In this document: in pieces, positions 1-8,980 of the stretch
Numbering within the stretch: position 1 is the first letter of the stretch
Layout: every line of letters begins with the position of its first letter
Source of the DNA: Rhizosaccharibacter radicis
Lineage (GTDB): Bacteria; Pseudomonadota; Alphaproteobacteria; Acetobacterales; Acetobacteraceae
Assembly: GCA_024508355.1 (NCBI GenBank)
Contig: JAMZEJ010000004.1
Coordinates: 310,001-374,000, forward strand
Length of the DNA stretch: 64,000 nucleotides
Direction of reading: 5' to 3'
Made by a program: the position numbers and the translations under genes
The notes under the pieces: model-generated
What the model saw: only the letters and a program-made list of their open reading frames with translations
Told to the model about the DNA's origin: nothing
The model's database searches: none

Positions 1-437
1 CGGGCGGTTTCTCGAACGCGTCCGGGTCACTGACGCTGGATCCGGCCAATCCGACGGCCGACAAGCTGAACGTCTCGGTCCCGATCGCGTCGGTCGCGAC
101 CACGAGCACCAAGCTCGACGGCGAGCTGAAGAGCGCGCAGTGGTTCGACGCAGACAAGTTCCCGACCGCGACCTTCGCGTCGACCGGCGTGACGGCCGAA
201 GGCAAGGACCGCGCGAAGGTCACGGGCACTCTCACCCTGCACGGCGTGACCCGCCCGGTGGTGTTGGACGTCCGTTTCGTCGGTGCGGGCGTCAATCCGC
301 TCGACAAGAAGTACACAGTGGGCTTCGAGGCGGTCGGGACGATCCGCCGCAGCGATTTCGGCGTGAAGACCTATGTGCCCCTGATCGGCGACGAAGTGCG
401 CCTGACCATCAACGGCGCGTTCGAGCAGCAGAGCTGA
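1..437 (+). CDS. YceI-family periplasmic protein, 5' end outside window
   Basis: The frame is open from the window edge (first full codon at base 3) to the TGA at 435-437, so only the C-terminal ~144 residues are seen. The fragment carries the YceI pattern: a strand ending FPTATFAS, then TLHGVTRPV, then FGVKTYVPLIGDEVRLTI near the C-terminus. YceI proteins are small periplasmic beta-barrels with a lipocalin-like fold that bind isoprenoid or other lipid ligands; some are induced by high pH or acid. The signal peptide would lie upstream of the window. Family call is firm; the ligand is unknown. The next gene is on the other strand and converges on it. Confidence 0.88.
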   Translation, partial: GGFSNASGSLTLDPANPTADKLNVSVPIASVATTSTKLDGELKSAQWFDADKFPTATFASTGVTAEGKDRAKVTGTLTLHGVTRPVVLDVRFVGAGVNPLDKKYTVGFEAVGTIRRSDFGVKTYVPLIGDEVRLTINGAFEQQS

Positions 438-508
438 GGCGGACGGCGGGGCCGCGAGGCTCCGCCGGACCTTGAGGGCCCGGTTACGATCTCAGGGACC
501 GATCTGGC

Positions 509-862
509 TCAGGGAGCGATCTGAGCCGCCACGACGTCCCAGAGGCCGTCCGGAATGTGGCTGCCGGTGGGAACCTGCTGCGCCCAGTTGTGGTTCTTGA
601 TCGCCGCGTCGAGCCGGGGATTGTACTGGTAGGGAATCTCCCAGGCCCGGGAGAAGGCCTGCAGCTCGGGGTCCCCGGTAAGGTCGGGGAGCTTGGTGCC
701 GCAGACATCGACCGCCCGGTAGTAGGCGACATGGAAGTCGCGCACCTGGGTGCCGAGACAGGCGGTATCGCCCGGCTGGGGCGGATGCCATTCGGCGCCG
801 CACCCGGCAAGCAACAGCGCCATGAGGGCAACGACACCATACTTGTTGACAGCGTTCTGCAT
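509..862 (-). CDS. Small lipoprotein, paralogue of the one at 17288-17770
   Basis: 117 residues. The N-terminus is a clear lipoprotein signal: hydrophobic run VVALMALLLAGC with lipobox LAGC and lipidated Cys21. I recognise no named domain. The mature part has PGDTACL, a second Cys in RAVDVC, PDLTGDPELQ, NPRLDA and a C-terminal TGSHIPD. The same landmarks in the same order occur in the lipoprotein at 17288-17770, so these form a small family with two conserved Cys besides the lipid-bearing one, which could form a disulfide. Start ATG at 860-862. The gene sits alone between YceI and dnaN. Function unknown; most likely anchored in a membrane facing the periplasm. Confidence 0.75.
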   Translation of the reverse strand: MQNAVNKYGVVALMALLLAGCGAEWHPPQPGDTACLGTQVRDFHVAYYRAVDVCGTKLPDLTGDPELQAFSRAWEIPYQYNPRLDAAIKNHNWAQQVPTGSHIPDGLWDVVAAQIAP

Positions 863-924
863 GCAAACGCTCCGTCCGCGAACCGGCGTGGAACGTTTCC
901 AAACGCGAAACGGTTCCTCCGAAG

Positions 925-2052
925 CTACACCCGCATCGGCATCAGCACGTAAAGGGCCGACGGGCTGTCGATGTCGCGCACCACGGTCGGCGCTGCGCTG
1001 TCGGAGAAGGCGAACTCGACGTCCTTCTCGATCTGGTCGGTGATGTCGTTCAGGTAGCGGGCCTGGAAGCCGATCTCCATGGGCGCCGCCTCGTAGGACA
1101 CCCGTCCGTCATCGAGTTCCTCCTTCGCGGTGCCCTGGTCCGGGCTCGCGGCCGACAGCGTCAGCAGATGCTTGTCGAGCGACAGCTTCACCGGACGCGA
1201 TCGCTCCTGGCTGATAGCGGCGACACGGGCCACGGCATCGGAAAAATCCTTCTTGCCGACCCGGAGGATGCGATCGTTGTCGCGTGGGATGACCCGCTCG
1301 TACTCCGGGAAGGTCCCGTCGATCAGCTTGGAGGTCAGCGTCACGGTGCCGGCCGTGAACTGGATTCGGGTGTCGGAAAGGCCGATCTCGACCTCCTCGC
1401 CTGCCTCGTCCAGCAGCTTGCGCAGCTCGGCCACCGTCTTGCGCGGCACGATGACGCCCGGCATCCCGGACGCGCCGGCCGGCAGCTCGGTTTCAACACG
1501 CGCCAGCCGGTGCCCGTCCGTCGCCACGGCACGCAGCATCTCGCCGCCTGCGGACTTCGCGGTGTGGAGGAAGATCCCGTTCAGGTAGTAGCGGGTTTCC
1601 TCAGTGCTGATGGCGAAGCGGGTGCGATCGATCAGCCCCCGCAACACGGCCGCAGGCACCCGAAAGCGATGCGGCAGCTCGCCCGCGGTCATGGACGGGA
1701 AGTCGTCCGACGAGAGCACGTTGAGGCTGGTGGCGTAGCGTCCAGCCCGCAGCGCCAGCGGCGCATCGCCGCCGGTCTGGTCGAGCTCGACCTCCGCCCC
1801 GTCCGGAAGCTTGCGCACGATCTCGTAGAGCACGGCGGCGGGTGCCGTGGTCGTGCCGTCCTGGAGGCCGGCGGCCCCCGCGACCTCCTCCACGACGGCG
1901 ATCTCCATGTCGGTGGCGGTCAGCGTCAGCCGCCCCTTGGCGACGCTGATCAGCACGTTGGCCAGGATCGGGATGGTGTTTCGCTTTTCGGCGACGCTTT
2001 GGATGTGCGCGAGCGCCTTGAGCAGCGTCGCGCGGTCGGCCTTGAGCTTCAT
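925..2052 (-). CDS. dnaN: DNA polymerase III sliding clamp (beta subunit)
   Basis: 375 residues, the usual length. The dimeric clamp encircles DNA and tethers Pol III and other partners to the template. The N-terminus MKLKADRATLLKAL followed by RNTIPILANVL is typical, and three clamp repeats can be followed (about 1-120, 128-245, 246-375). The C-terminus ends in the conserved YVLMPMRV, part of the peptide-binding pocket. It lies 108 bp downstream of dnaA on the same strand, the classic dnaA-dnaN order. Full length, nothing odd. Confidence 0.97.
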   Translation of the reverse strand: MKLKADRATLLKALAHIQSVAEKRNTIPILANVLISVAKGRLTLTATDMEIAVVEEVAGAAGLQDGTTTAPAAVLYEIVRKLPDGAEVELDQTGGDAPLALRAGRYATSLNVLSSDDFPSMTAGELPHRFRVPAAVLRGLIDRTRFAISTEETRYYLNGIFLHTAKSAGGEMLRAVATDGHRLARVETELPAGASGMPGVIVPRKTVAELRKLLDEAGEEVEIGLSDTRIQFTAGTVTLTSKLIDGTFPEYERVIPRDNDRILRVGKKDFSDAVARVAAISQERSRPVKLSLDKHLLTLSAASPDQGTAKEELDDGRVSYEAAPMEIGFQARYLNDITDQIEKDVEFAFSDSAAPTVVRDIDSPSALYVLMPMRV

Positions 2053-2160
2053 GGTCCTGGTATCCGCCGGAACAAGAACGGGGGCGCGAAGCCTAGCAGG
2101 CCGGGACTCCCGCGAGAAGGGCGCCCGACCGAACCCGGCCGAATGAAAATGCGTGTCCGC

Positions 2161-3801
2161 TCAGCTTTCCAGCATGCGCCGCATCAGTTCCACGTCCTCG
2201 GCGAACGCGGCATCCACCTCCATCAGCTCGGCCACCCGGCTCACCGCGTGCATCACCGTGGTGTGGTCCCGGTTGCCGAACTTGCGGCCGATCTCCGGCA
2301 GCGAGCGCGAGGTGAGCTGCTTGGCGAGATACATCGCCACCTGACGCGGACGGGCCACGGCGCGAGCGCGACGCGCCGAGCTCATGTCGGTGAGACGGAT
2401 GTTCCAGTGCTCGGCGACCTTGCGCTGGATCTCCTCGATGGTGACGCGCCGGTCGTGCGCCTTGAGGATGTCGTGCAGCACGTCCTGGGTGGCTTCCAGC
2501 GTCACCGGGCGGCCGAACAGGTTGGCGTGCGCGATCAGGCGATTCAGCGCGCCTTCCAGCTCGCGGACATTGGTCGTGATCTTGTGGGCCAGGAACTCCA
2601 GCACCTTGGGCGGCACCGCGACGCCGGACGCCGCCGCCTTCGCTTCCAGGATCGAGATACGCAACTCGAACGTGGTGGCGTGCAGGTCGGCCACCATGCC
2701 GCAGCCGAGGCGCGTCCGCAGGCGGTCCTCCAGCCCCGACAGGTCGGAGGGCGACTTGTCGGCCGACACCACGATCTGCTTGCCGGCATCCACCAGCGCG
2801 TTGAAGGTGTGGAAGAACTCCTCCTGCGTGTTGTCCTTGCCGATCAGGAACTGCAGGTCGTCGATCATCAGCACGTCGACGGCGCGCAGCTGTTCCTTGA
2901 ACTCCATGGTGGACTGGGAGCGGATGGCCGCGATGAAGCGGTACATGAACTTCTCGGCGGACATGTAGGCCACCGAGAAGCGGCCGTTGCCCGAAAGCTC
3001 CAGTCCGATGGCGTGCATGAGGTGGGTCTTGCCGAGCCCGACCCCGCCGTACAGGAACAACGGATTGAAACCGGGGCTCGCCGGCCGCTCCGCCACCCGG
3101 CGGGCGCAGGCGTAGGCGAACTCATTGGGCTTTCCGACCACGAAGCTGTCGAAGGTGAACCGTCCGTCCAACGGTGCCGCGAGGTCCGAGCGTGCGTCCG
3201 CGGCAGGCGATGGCTGCGGGCGCGGCACGGCGTCGGATGGCGTGGCGGCCGCCTGCTGCCCCGCGACGGACTGGCCCGCGACGGACGGGGCGGAAACAGG
3301 CTGACTTGCGGCAGGCGGAGCGGCGGGGGACGGGACCGCGCCCGGGGATGCCGCGGGAGATGCGGGCGCCTGGGCGCCGGGCATCGCCACCACCAGCTCG
3401 GCCCGTCGGATGCTCGGCACCTCCTGGCTCCACAGCGTTCCCAGCCGGTCCCCATACTGGCTGCGTACCCAGTCGCGCAGGAAGCGCGTGGGCAGGAACA
3501 AGGTCACCTCGTCCTGGTCCACCGGCCCCAGCGTGATCTGGCGCAGCCAGGTCTGGTAGTCGATCTCGCCCACTTCGGCCTGCAGCCGCGCGCTCACCCT
3601 GGCCCATGCCTGTTCCAGCATGGTCCCGGACAACGACACGGCGCCCGCGTCCCGGATCCGTCCGTCGCCACGGGCGGACGGCATGCCGCCGGTTCGTTCC
3701 GGATGCCCCGACACCGCACCCGCCGGCGATAGCGAGTCCAGCGAGGCACCGTCGGCGAAGACGGTATCCTGTCTGCTCGAGTCCACGTCCACCCCACCCA
3801 T
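2161..3801 (-). CDS. dnaA: Chromosomal replication initiator DnaA
   Basis: AAA+ initiator that binds DnaA boxes and melts oriC. Visible from the N-terminus: domain I (LEQAWARVSARL ... YQTWLRQI), a long Pro/Ala-rich linker (domain II), domain III with Walker A GGVGLGKT and Walker B VLMIDDLQFL, and domain IV ending in the signature FGNRDHTTVMHAV. The start is uncertain. The frame is open to an ATG at 3867; ATG 3801 (used here, 546 aa) and ATG 3621 (486 aa, beginning at domain I) are also possible. The extra ~60 residues before domain I have GC-rich third positions and look coding but match no known domain. dnaN follows and rpsT precedes on the same strand. Confidence 0.95.
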   Translation of the reverse strand: MGGVDVDSSRQDTVFADGASLDSLSPAGAVSGHPERTGGMPSARGDGRIRDAGAVSLSGTMLEQAWARVSARLQAEVGEIDYQTWLRQITLGPVDQDEVTLFLPTRFLRDWVRSQYGDRLGTLWSQEVPSIRRAELVVAMPGAQAPASPAASPGAVPSPAAPPAASQPVSAPSVAGQSVAGQQAAATPSDAVPRPQPSPAADARSDLAAPLDGRFTFDSFVVGKPNEFAYACARRVAERPASPGFNPLFLYGGVGLGKTHLMHAIGLELSGNGRFSVAYMSAEKFMYRFIAAIRSQSTMEFKEQLRAVDVLMIDDLQFLIGKDNTQEEFFHTFNALVDAGKQIVVSADKSPSDLSGLEDRLRTRLGCGMVADLHATTFELRISILEAKAAASGVAVPPKVLEFLAHKITTNVRELEGALNRLIAHANLFGRPVTLEATQDVLHDILKAHDRRVTIEEIQRKVAEHWNIRLTDMSSARRARAVARPRQVAMYLAKQLTSRSLPEIGRKFGNRDHTTVMHAVSRVAELMEVDAAFAEDVELMRRMLES

Positions 3802-4191
3802 CCGTCGACCCAGATACAGTCCGGCCATCCCCCGGCGCCGGGCCCCGCAGTTCCGCATCGCAGGCACAGAAACGGCACCCGCGGCGGCGCGGTGCGTTCA
3901 AGCGCAAGTTGCAGGGATTGCCGTCAGACCGCAGCAGCCGGTCGTTTCGAACGACCAGGGCCGACCCTATGCCGCGCCCCTGGACCCCCGCAACGGGAAT
4001 CTAAGCGGAACACCGGCTCGCCCTTGACGGAACGATGTCAAGATGCGCGCGAACCACACACGGCAAGCCGCTGGATTCGCACCTCCCTAGATGCGGCACA
4101 ACGCAGAAGGGCCACACGCGATGCGTGTGGCCCTTCCGGTCACAGTTCCGTCATAACGACGCGACGGCGAAGGCCGCCGCGTCGGAGCAGC
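3802..4191 (-). other. rpsT-dnaA intergenic region
   Basis: About 390 bp, shorter if dnaA starts at 3867. No convincing gene. It holds the terminator-like hairpin at 4106-4136 and a short inverted repeat GGTCGTT-TCG-AACGACC at 3940-3956. By eye there is no TTATCCACA-type DnaA box and no AT-rich 13-mer array, so an origin here is not supported. The dnaA promoter is expected here but cannot be assigned with confidence. Confidence 0.5.
4106..4136 (-). terminator. Hairpin downstream of rpsT
   Basis: Perfect 14-bp inverted repeat (GAAGGGCCACACGC / GCGTGTGGCCCTTC) with a 3-nt loop, about 55 bp beyond the rpsT stop on the minus strand. The sequence after the stem is only weakly T-rich, so intrinsic termination is likely but not certain; it could also only stabilise the transcript end. 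It separates rpsT from dnaA. Confidence 0.6.
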
Positions 4192-4464
4192 TCAGCCCGC
4201 GGCGGAGATCGACTTGATGCGCGCGGACAGGCGCGAGATCTTGCGCGACACCGTGTTCAGGTGGGCGACGCCCTTGCCCACGGCGCGCTGCATTTCCGGC
4301 TGCGCGGCGCGGAGAGCGGCGGCGGCCTGCTCCTTGTCGCCCGACGCGATCGCCGCCTCCACCTTCTTGACGAAGGTGCGCATGCGGCTCTTGCGGGCGG
4401 CGTTGCGCGCGGTGCGGACGGCGGTCTGACGGATGCGCTTGCGCGCGGATGCGGTGTTGGCCAT
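4192..4464 (-). CDS. rpsT: 30S ribosomal protein S20
   Basis: 90 residues, normal length. S20 binds 16S rRNA early in 30S assembly. The N-terminus [13 protein letters not shown], the very basic first half ([20 protein letters not shown]) and the C-terminal [16 protein letters not shown] are diagnostic. The start is fixed by the conserved MANTASA and a GGAAG Shine-Dalgarno just upstream on the minus strand. It is followed by a strong hairpin. The frame stays open upstream, but that extension is not S20-like. Confidence 0.97.
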   Translation of the reverse strand: MANTASARKRIRQTAVRTARNAARKSRMRTFVKKVEAAIASGDKEQAAAALRAAQPEMQRAVGKGVAHLNTVSRKISRLSARIKSISAAG

Positions 4465-4735
4465 GGCTTCCGGTTTGGTCAGGGCGCGGCCGACACCGGT
4501 CGCGCGATCAAGGACGTGCTCCGGCGCGGCGCTGACGCACCGCCCGGCGAAGGGTCCGAGGTCTAGGCTCCCTGGGGGCGCGAAGTCAACAGATTGCGCG
4601 GTTCGGCCGGGAACGCGCGTCCGGCCTCGGTCGGAGCACAGGATTCGCCGGCGTGTCCGGGAGCCCGGGACGCGGCCGGCGCCGACCGGGATCGCCCCGA
4701 GCCGGGCCGGACCCCTGCCCCGCATGCGGGCATCC

Positions 4736-5584
4736 TCAATGCTGCACCCGGTCGCAGAAGAAGGTGCTGCGGCCGCCCTGGGTTTCCCTGCGGATGCCGG
4801 GGCAGCCGGGCGGGACGGCACACAGCTCGCACCGCTCGCCCTCGCGGCCATAGACCTTCCAGCGGTGTTGGAAATAGCCGAGCTCGCCGTCGGGCTGCAC
4901 ATAGTCGCGCAGCGAGGAGCCGCCGGCGGCGATCGCCTCGGTGAGCACCGCCCGGATGGCCGCGGCCAGCGCCGCCGCTTCCGCGGTTCCGAGCGTGCGC
5001 GCTTCCCGGAACGGCGAAAGCCGCGCGCGGAACAGCGCCTCGCAGACATAGATGTTGCCCAGGCCGGCAATCAACCGCTGGTCCAGCAGAGCGGCCTTCA
5101 ACGGCGTGCGCTTCCCGGCCAGCATGGCGTGAAGGGCCGGACCGTCGAAGCCGTCCTCCAGGGGTTCGGTGCCGAGTGCTGCGATCAGGCGATGCCCGTC
5201 CTCCGCGGCCGTCGGCATCAGGTCGACCGCCCCGAAGCGTCGCGGGTCGATCAGGCCGAAACGACAGCCTTCCTCGGTTTCGAGCGCGACGTGCTCGTGC
5301 GGCAGCACCTCCACCGGGATCGCCGGGTCGAGGCGCGACAACCGCACCCTCCCGGACATTCCGAGATGGATCAGGACGCTGTCGTCGCCGTCCAGCCGCA
5401 TCAGGATGTATTTGCCGCGCCGCCGGAAGCCCGTCACGCGGGCGCCGCGCAGCCGCTCCGCGAGGTTCGGCGGCATGGCCCATCGCAGGTCCGGCCGGCG
5501 CATCTCGGCGCGGACGATGGTGTGACCTTCCAGATGCGCGCGCATGCCGCGCATCACGGTCTCGACTTCGGGGAGTTCCGGCAT
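4736..5584 (-). CDS. mutM: Formamidopyrimidine-DNA glycosylase, fourth zinc ligand missing
   Basis: 282 residues. Bifunctional glycosylase/AP lyase that removes 8-oxoguanine and formamidopyrimidines. The catalytic N-terminus [14 protein letters not shown] (Pro1/Glu2 after Met removal) is intact, as are the lesion-site region ([17 protein letters not shown]) and the helix-two-turn-helix segment ([20 protein letters not shown]). The C-terminal zinc finger has Cys252, Cys255 and Cys277, but the fourth ligand position (280) is Val, encoded GTG at 4745-4747; the protein then ends QH. Family members normally end Cys-x2-Cys-Gln. It diverges from ubiE with 29 bp between starts, so their promoters overlap. 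Confidence 0.93.
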   Translation of the reverse strand: MPELPEVETVMRGMRAHLEGHTIVRAEMRRPDLRWAMPPNLAERLRGARVTGFRRRGKYILMRLDGDDSVLIHLGMSGRVRLSRLDPAIPVEVLPHEHVALETEEGCRFGLIDPRRFGAVDLMPTAAEDGHRLIAALGTEPLEDGFDGPALHAMLAGKRTPLKAALLDQRLIAGLGNIYVCEALFRARLSPFREARTLGTAEAAALAAAIRAVLTEAIAAGGSSLRDYVQPDGELGYFQHRWKVYGREGERCELCAVPPGCPGIRRETQGGRSTFFCDRVQH

Positions 5585-5613
5585 GGGAGGGGGAAAGGCT
5601 ATACCGCCACTCC

Positions 5614-6399
5614 ATGAGCGACAACAACGCCGTCCCCCCGCCCCCGCCCCCCGTCCGGGACGAGGCCGCCACCGCCGATTTCGGCTATCGGGCGGTGCCC
5701 CGCGGGGACAAGAAGCGGATGGTGCGCGAGGTGTTCGACAGCGTCGCCGGCAAGTACGACGTGATGAACGACCTGATGTCGCTGGGCGTCCATCGCGTCT
5801 GGAAGCGCATCTTCGTGGGGGCCCTCGGCGCCCGTCCCCGGCTCCGGCTGCTCGACCTCGCGGGGGGCACGGGCGACATCTCCTTCGGCTGGCTCCGTGC
5901 CGGCGGCGGCGCTGCGATCCTGTCCGACATCAACCACGCGATGCTCGAGGTGGGCCACAAGCGCGCCGTGGAACGGGGGCTCGTGTCGGGACTGCGCTTC
6001 CTGGTGGCCGACGCGGAAAAGCTGCCGCTGCCCGATCGCAGCGTCGACCGGGTGTCGATGGCCTTCGGGCTGCGCAACTGCACGGACAAGGACGCCGTGC
6101 TGGCGGAGGCACGCCGGGTTCTGGTGCCGGGCGGACGTTTTCTCTGCCTGGAATTCTCCCGGGTGCAGGTGGCGGCGCTGTCCCCGGTCTATGACGCGTG
6201 GTCGTTCGGCGTGCTGCCGCGCCTCGGCCGCCTGGTGGCGGGCGACTCCGACAGCTACCAGTATCTCGCCGAAAGCATCCGCACCTTTCCCGACCAGGAG
6301 ACGCTGGCCGGGATGATGCGCCGGGCGGGCTTCGGCCATGTCGCGGTGCGCAACCTGTCGGGCGGCATCGCCGCCATCCATTCCGGCTGGCGCCTGTGA
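5614..6399 (+). CDS. ubiE: Ubiquinone/menaquinone biosynthesis C-methyltransferase
   Basis: 261 residues. SAM-dependent methyltransferase of quinone biosynthesis. The UbiE signature is clear: [28 protein letters not shown], the SAM loop [11 protein letters not shown], and [18 protein letters not shown]. The C-terminus [15 protein letters not shown] is also typical. Start ATG 5614 gives a short Pro-rich N-terminal tail before the conserved [13 protein letters not shown]. Its TGA overlaps the GTG start of coaBC, so the two are translationally coupled. Confidence 0.95.
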   Translation: MSDNNAVPPPPPPVRDEAATADFGYRAVPRGDKKRMVREVFDSVAGKYDVMNDLMSLGVHRVWKRIFVGALGARPRLRLLDLAGGTGDISFGWLRAGGGAAILSDINHAMLEVGHKRAVERGLVSGLRFLVADAEKLPLPDRSVDRVSMAFGLRNCTDKDAVLAEARRVLVPGGRFLCLEFSRVQVAALSPVYDAWSFGVLPRLGRLVAGDSDSYQYLAESIRTFPDQETLAGMMRRAGFGHVAVRNLSGGIAAIHSGWRL

Positions 6400-7670
6400 G
6401 CTCCCCGGCGGCCGGAGCTGCGCCGGGCGCCCTCGACGGCCGCCGGGTGCTGCTGATCGTCAGCGGCGGCATCGCCGCCTTCAAGGCGCTGGAACTGGTG
6501 CGCCTCCTCCGCGCGCGGGGCTGCGCGGTACGCTGCGTGCTGACGGATGCGGCCGCCCATTTCGTGACGCCGCTCAGCCTCCAGGCGCTGAGCGAGGCGC
6601 CGGTGCACACCACCCTGTGGTCGCTGACCGACGAGCAGGAGATGGGGCACATCGCGCTGTCGCGCTTGGCCGATCTGCTGGTGGTGTGCCCGGCGTCGGC
6701 GGACATCCTGGCCCGCATGGCCGCAGGGCTCGCCTCCGATCTGGCCACCACGCTGCTGCTCGCGACCGACAAGCCGGTGCTGGTAGCGCCGGCCATGAAC
6801 GTCCGGATGTGGGCGCATCCCGCCACGCAGGACAACATGGCCCTCCTGCGGCGACGGGGGGTCCATGTCGTGGGACCGACCGAAGGGGCCATGGCCTGCA
6901 ACGAGTTCGGCTTCGGCCGGCTGTCGGAACCGCCGGAAATCGTGCGGGCGATCGAGGCGGTTCTGGCCGACCGGCCCGGTATGGCGGTCGCGGGCGACGG
7001 CGCGGCGCCGCCAGATCTCGCCGGTCGGCACGTTCTGGTGACGGCCGGCCCGACGCACGAGCCGATCGATCCGGTGCGCTTTCTCGGCAACCGGTCCAGC
7101 GGTCGCCAGGGATACGCGATCGCCGGCGCCCTGGCGCGGCGCGGCGCGCGAGTGACGCTGGTGAGCGGCCCCGTGGCGCTGATCGCGCCGCCAGCCGTCG
7201 ATCTGGTGCCTGTACAGACCGCGGAGGATATGCTCCGAGCCTGTCTCGCCGCCCTGCCCGCAGATGCCGCGGTGATGACCGCCGCGGTGGCGGACTGGCG
7301 CGCGGCCAGCCCGAACGTTCTCAAGATCAGGAAGGTGCCGGGAGCACCGCCACCGGCCATCGCGCTGACACTCAACCCGGACATCCTGGCGACGATCGCC
7401 GCCCCCGGTCCCTCCCGGCCGCGCCTGGTGGTGGGGTTCGCGGCAGAGACCGGCGATCTGCGCGAAACCGCCGCCGCCAAGCGGCTGCGCAAGCGATGCG
7501 ACTGGATCCTCGCCAACGAGGTGGGTGCCGGCAGCGACGTGATGGGGGGCACGGACAACGAGATCCACCTGATCACCGAAGCGGGCACGGAAGACTGGCC
7601 GCGGATGCCGAAGGACGCGGTGGCGGAAAAGCTGGCGGCGCGGATGGCCGTGGAACTCGCGGATCGCTAG
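6396..7670 (+). CDS. coaBC: Bifunctional phosphopantothenoylcysteine decarboxylase / synthetase
   Basis: 424 residues from a GTG start that overlaps the ubiE stop (GTGA at 6396-6399). It catalyses two steps of coenzyme A synthesis: CoaB couples Cys to phosphopantothenate and CoaC decarboxylates the product. The CoaC half shows the flavin-site start VLLIVSGGIAAFKALELVR, PASADILARMAAGLASDLATT, PAMNVRMW, and the Cys loop MACNEFGFGRL. The CoaB half begins at LVTAGPTHEPIDPVRFLGNRSS and contains AAVADWR and GFAAET. Full length. Frame upstream of the GTG overlaps ubiE and is not CoaC-like. Confidence 0.95.
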   Translation: MSSPAAGAAPGALDGRRVLLIVSGGIAAFKALELVRLLRARGCAVRCVLTDAAAHFVTPLSLQALSEAPVHTTLWSLTDEQEMGHIALSRLADLLVVCPASADILARMAAGLASDLATTLLLATDKPVLVAPAMNVRMWAHPATQDNMALLRRRGVHVVGPTEGAMACNEFGFGRLSEPPEIVRAIEAVLADRPGMAVAGDGAAPPDLAGRHVLVTAGPTHEPIDPVRFLGNRSSGRQGYAIAGALARRGARVTLVSGPVALIAPPAVDLVPVQTAEDMLRACLAALPADAAVMTAAVADWRAASPNVLKIRKVPGAPPPAIALTLNPDILATIAAPGPSRPRLVVGFAAETGDLRETAAAKRLRKRCDWILANEVGAGSDVMGGTDNEIHLITEAGTEDWPRMPKDAVAEKLAARMAVELADR

Positions 7671-7804
7671 CGACGCCGTCCCGCCCAGTGCGGTCCCGCC
7701 GCGTCGAATGGCCTCTCATACGGCGCTGACCCTCCCGTGGAGGAGCACGCAGGAAACGCGGCAGATTCCGCTGACGGTCGCCAGCGCCATGCGGCGGCGC
7801 GGGA

Positions 7805-8218
7805 ATGGAGATGAGGTCGGACCTGCAATGCTGGCTCGCTCGGCGCGACGGCGGCGCGACAGAAGAGGACGTTGCGGACTTCCTCAGGCCGCTGGTCGAA
7901 CACGAGGCCGACCGATCGTTTCCGGAGCTGCGCCAGCTCGTGGGCGGCCTTCTGGTCGAACTCCTGGAGGACCAGCCGGTCGGGGACCGCGTATGGACCT
8001 TCATCCCCGAGGGACCGGAGGACAGGACAGACGGTCCGTTGCTCACCCCGAAGGTGGCGACGGAGCATCTGGAGGACGGGCTCGCCGCGGTGAGCCGCTT
8101 CGGTCGCCAGCACGGCATCGTCTGCCACGACCCGCAGCAGGATATCGTGCATCGCGGAGCGCTGCCGGCGCCGCGCATCCCAGGCGGTGGCCGGCCGTTG
8201 GCGGACGCGCGATCCTAG
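7805..8218 (+). CDS. Hypothetical protein (137 aa), unrecognised
   Basis: An acidic, largely helical, soluble protein with no signal peptide. Visible blocks are ATEEDVADFLRPLVEHEAD, LRQLVGGLLVELLEDQPV and SRFGRQHGIVCHDPQQDIVH; the C-terminal 25 residues are Pro/Gly/Arg-rich. Third codon positions are strongly G/C, like neighbouring real genes, which favours this frame over the Arg-rich minus-strand frame overlapping it. It sits between coaBC and dut, on the same strand as both. ATG 7805 and ATG 7811 are both possible starts. I do not assign a function. Confidence 0.55.
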   Translation: MEMRSDLQCWLARRDGGATEEDVADFLRPLVEHEADRSFPELRQLVGGLLVELLEDQPVGDRVWTFIPEGPEDRTDGPLLTPKVATEHLEDGLAAVSRFGRQHGIVCHDPQQDIVHRGALPAPRIPGGGRPLADARS

Positions 8219-8290
8219 GGGGCAACCCGATCAACCGCTGAACGGCCCAAGGGTCCGCCCGCCCTATGGCCGCGCAAGGATAGAAACTTC

Positions 8291-8821
8291 ATGACCGCTC
8301 CCGTCCGCACCCTGCTCGTGCGTCGCCTGCCGCACGGCGCCGACCTTCCCTTGCCCGGCTATGCGACCGCCGGGGCCGCGGGCATGGACCTGCTGGCGGC
8401 GGTGGACGCCCCGGTGACGGTGCCGGCGGGTGGCCGGGTGCTGATCCCCACCGGGCTCGCCGTCGCCCTGCCCCCGGGTCACGAGCTGCAGATCAGGCCC
8501 CGCTCCGGCCTCGCGCTGAAGCACGGCATCACCCTGCCCAACACCCCGGGCACCATCGACGAGGACTACCGGGGGGAGATCGGCGTGATCCTGTTGAACA
8601 CCGGCGCCGACCCGTTCGTGGTGGAGCGCGGCATGCGCGTCGCCCAGGCGGTGCTGGCCCCGGTGCTGCGGGTTGCGTGGCGGGAGGTGGACGCGCTGGA
8701 CGAGACCGGCCGGGCCGCGGGCGGCTTCGGCAGCACGGGCGGGGGTGGCCCGGGCCACACGACCACGGGGAGGCCGGCCGGGCCGGAGCGGAAACCGGAG
8801 CCGGGCGTGCGCGGCGTGTGA
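8291..8821 (+). CDS. dut: dUTP diphosphatase (dUTPase)
   Basis: 176 residues. Trimeric dUTPase converts dUTP to dUMP and PPi, keeping uracil out of DNA. All five motifs are present in order: AGAAGMDL (1), [12 protein letters not shown] (2), [17 protein letters not shown] (3), RGMRVAQAV (4) and [10 protein letters not shown] (5). After motif 5 there is a ~25-residue Gly/Pro/Arg tail longer than the usual ~150-residue enzyme; it is probably disordered. Confidence 0.96.
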   Translation: MTAPVRTLLVRRLPHGADLPLPGYATAGAAGMDLLAAVDAPVTVPAGGRVLIPTGLAVALPPGHELQIRPRSGLALKHGITLPNTPGTIDEDYRGEIGVILLNTGADPFVVERGMRVAQAVLAPVLRVAWREVDALDETGRAAGGFGSTGGGGPGHTTTGRPAGPERKPEPGVRGV

Positions 8822-8980
8822 CGCGCCCCCCGAGACCTTCATGATCCTGTCACCGGACGCGTCGCCGGCGCGTCTGGCGGCCTCCGCCGCCATGCGCTAA
8901 AGGCCGCTGGCAACGACGGCCTCGGCCGGAAGAGGCAGCCCGGGGAACGAGAGCGCACGCCGCAGGCGAAGCGAGGTTGC

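Noticed and set aside
1168-3732. Very long plus-strand open frame antisense to dnaN and dnaA
   Set aside because: It is the mirror of two certain genes, is His/Arg/Gly-rich without domains, and arises from high GC content.
3940-3956. GGTCGTT-TCG-AACGACC as an origin or operator element
   Set aside because: A single 7-bp dyad without DnaA boxes or a regulator nearby; not enough to assign a role.
7667-8152. Minus-strand open frame overlapping the 7805-8218 gene
   Set aside because: Arg-rich, poorer third-position bias than the plus-strand frame, no motif.
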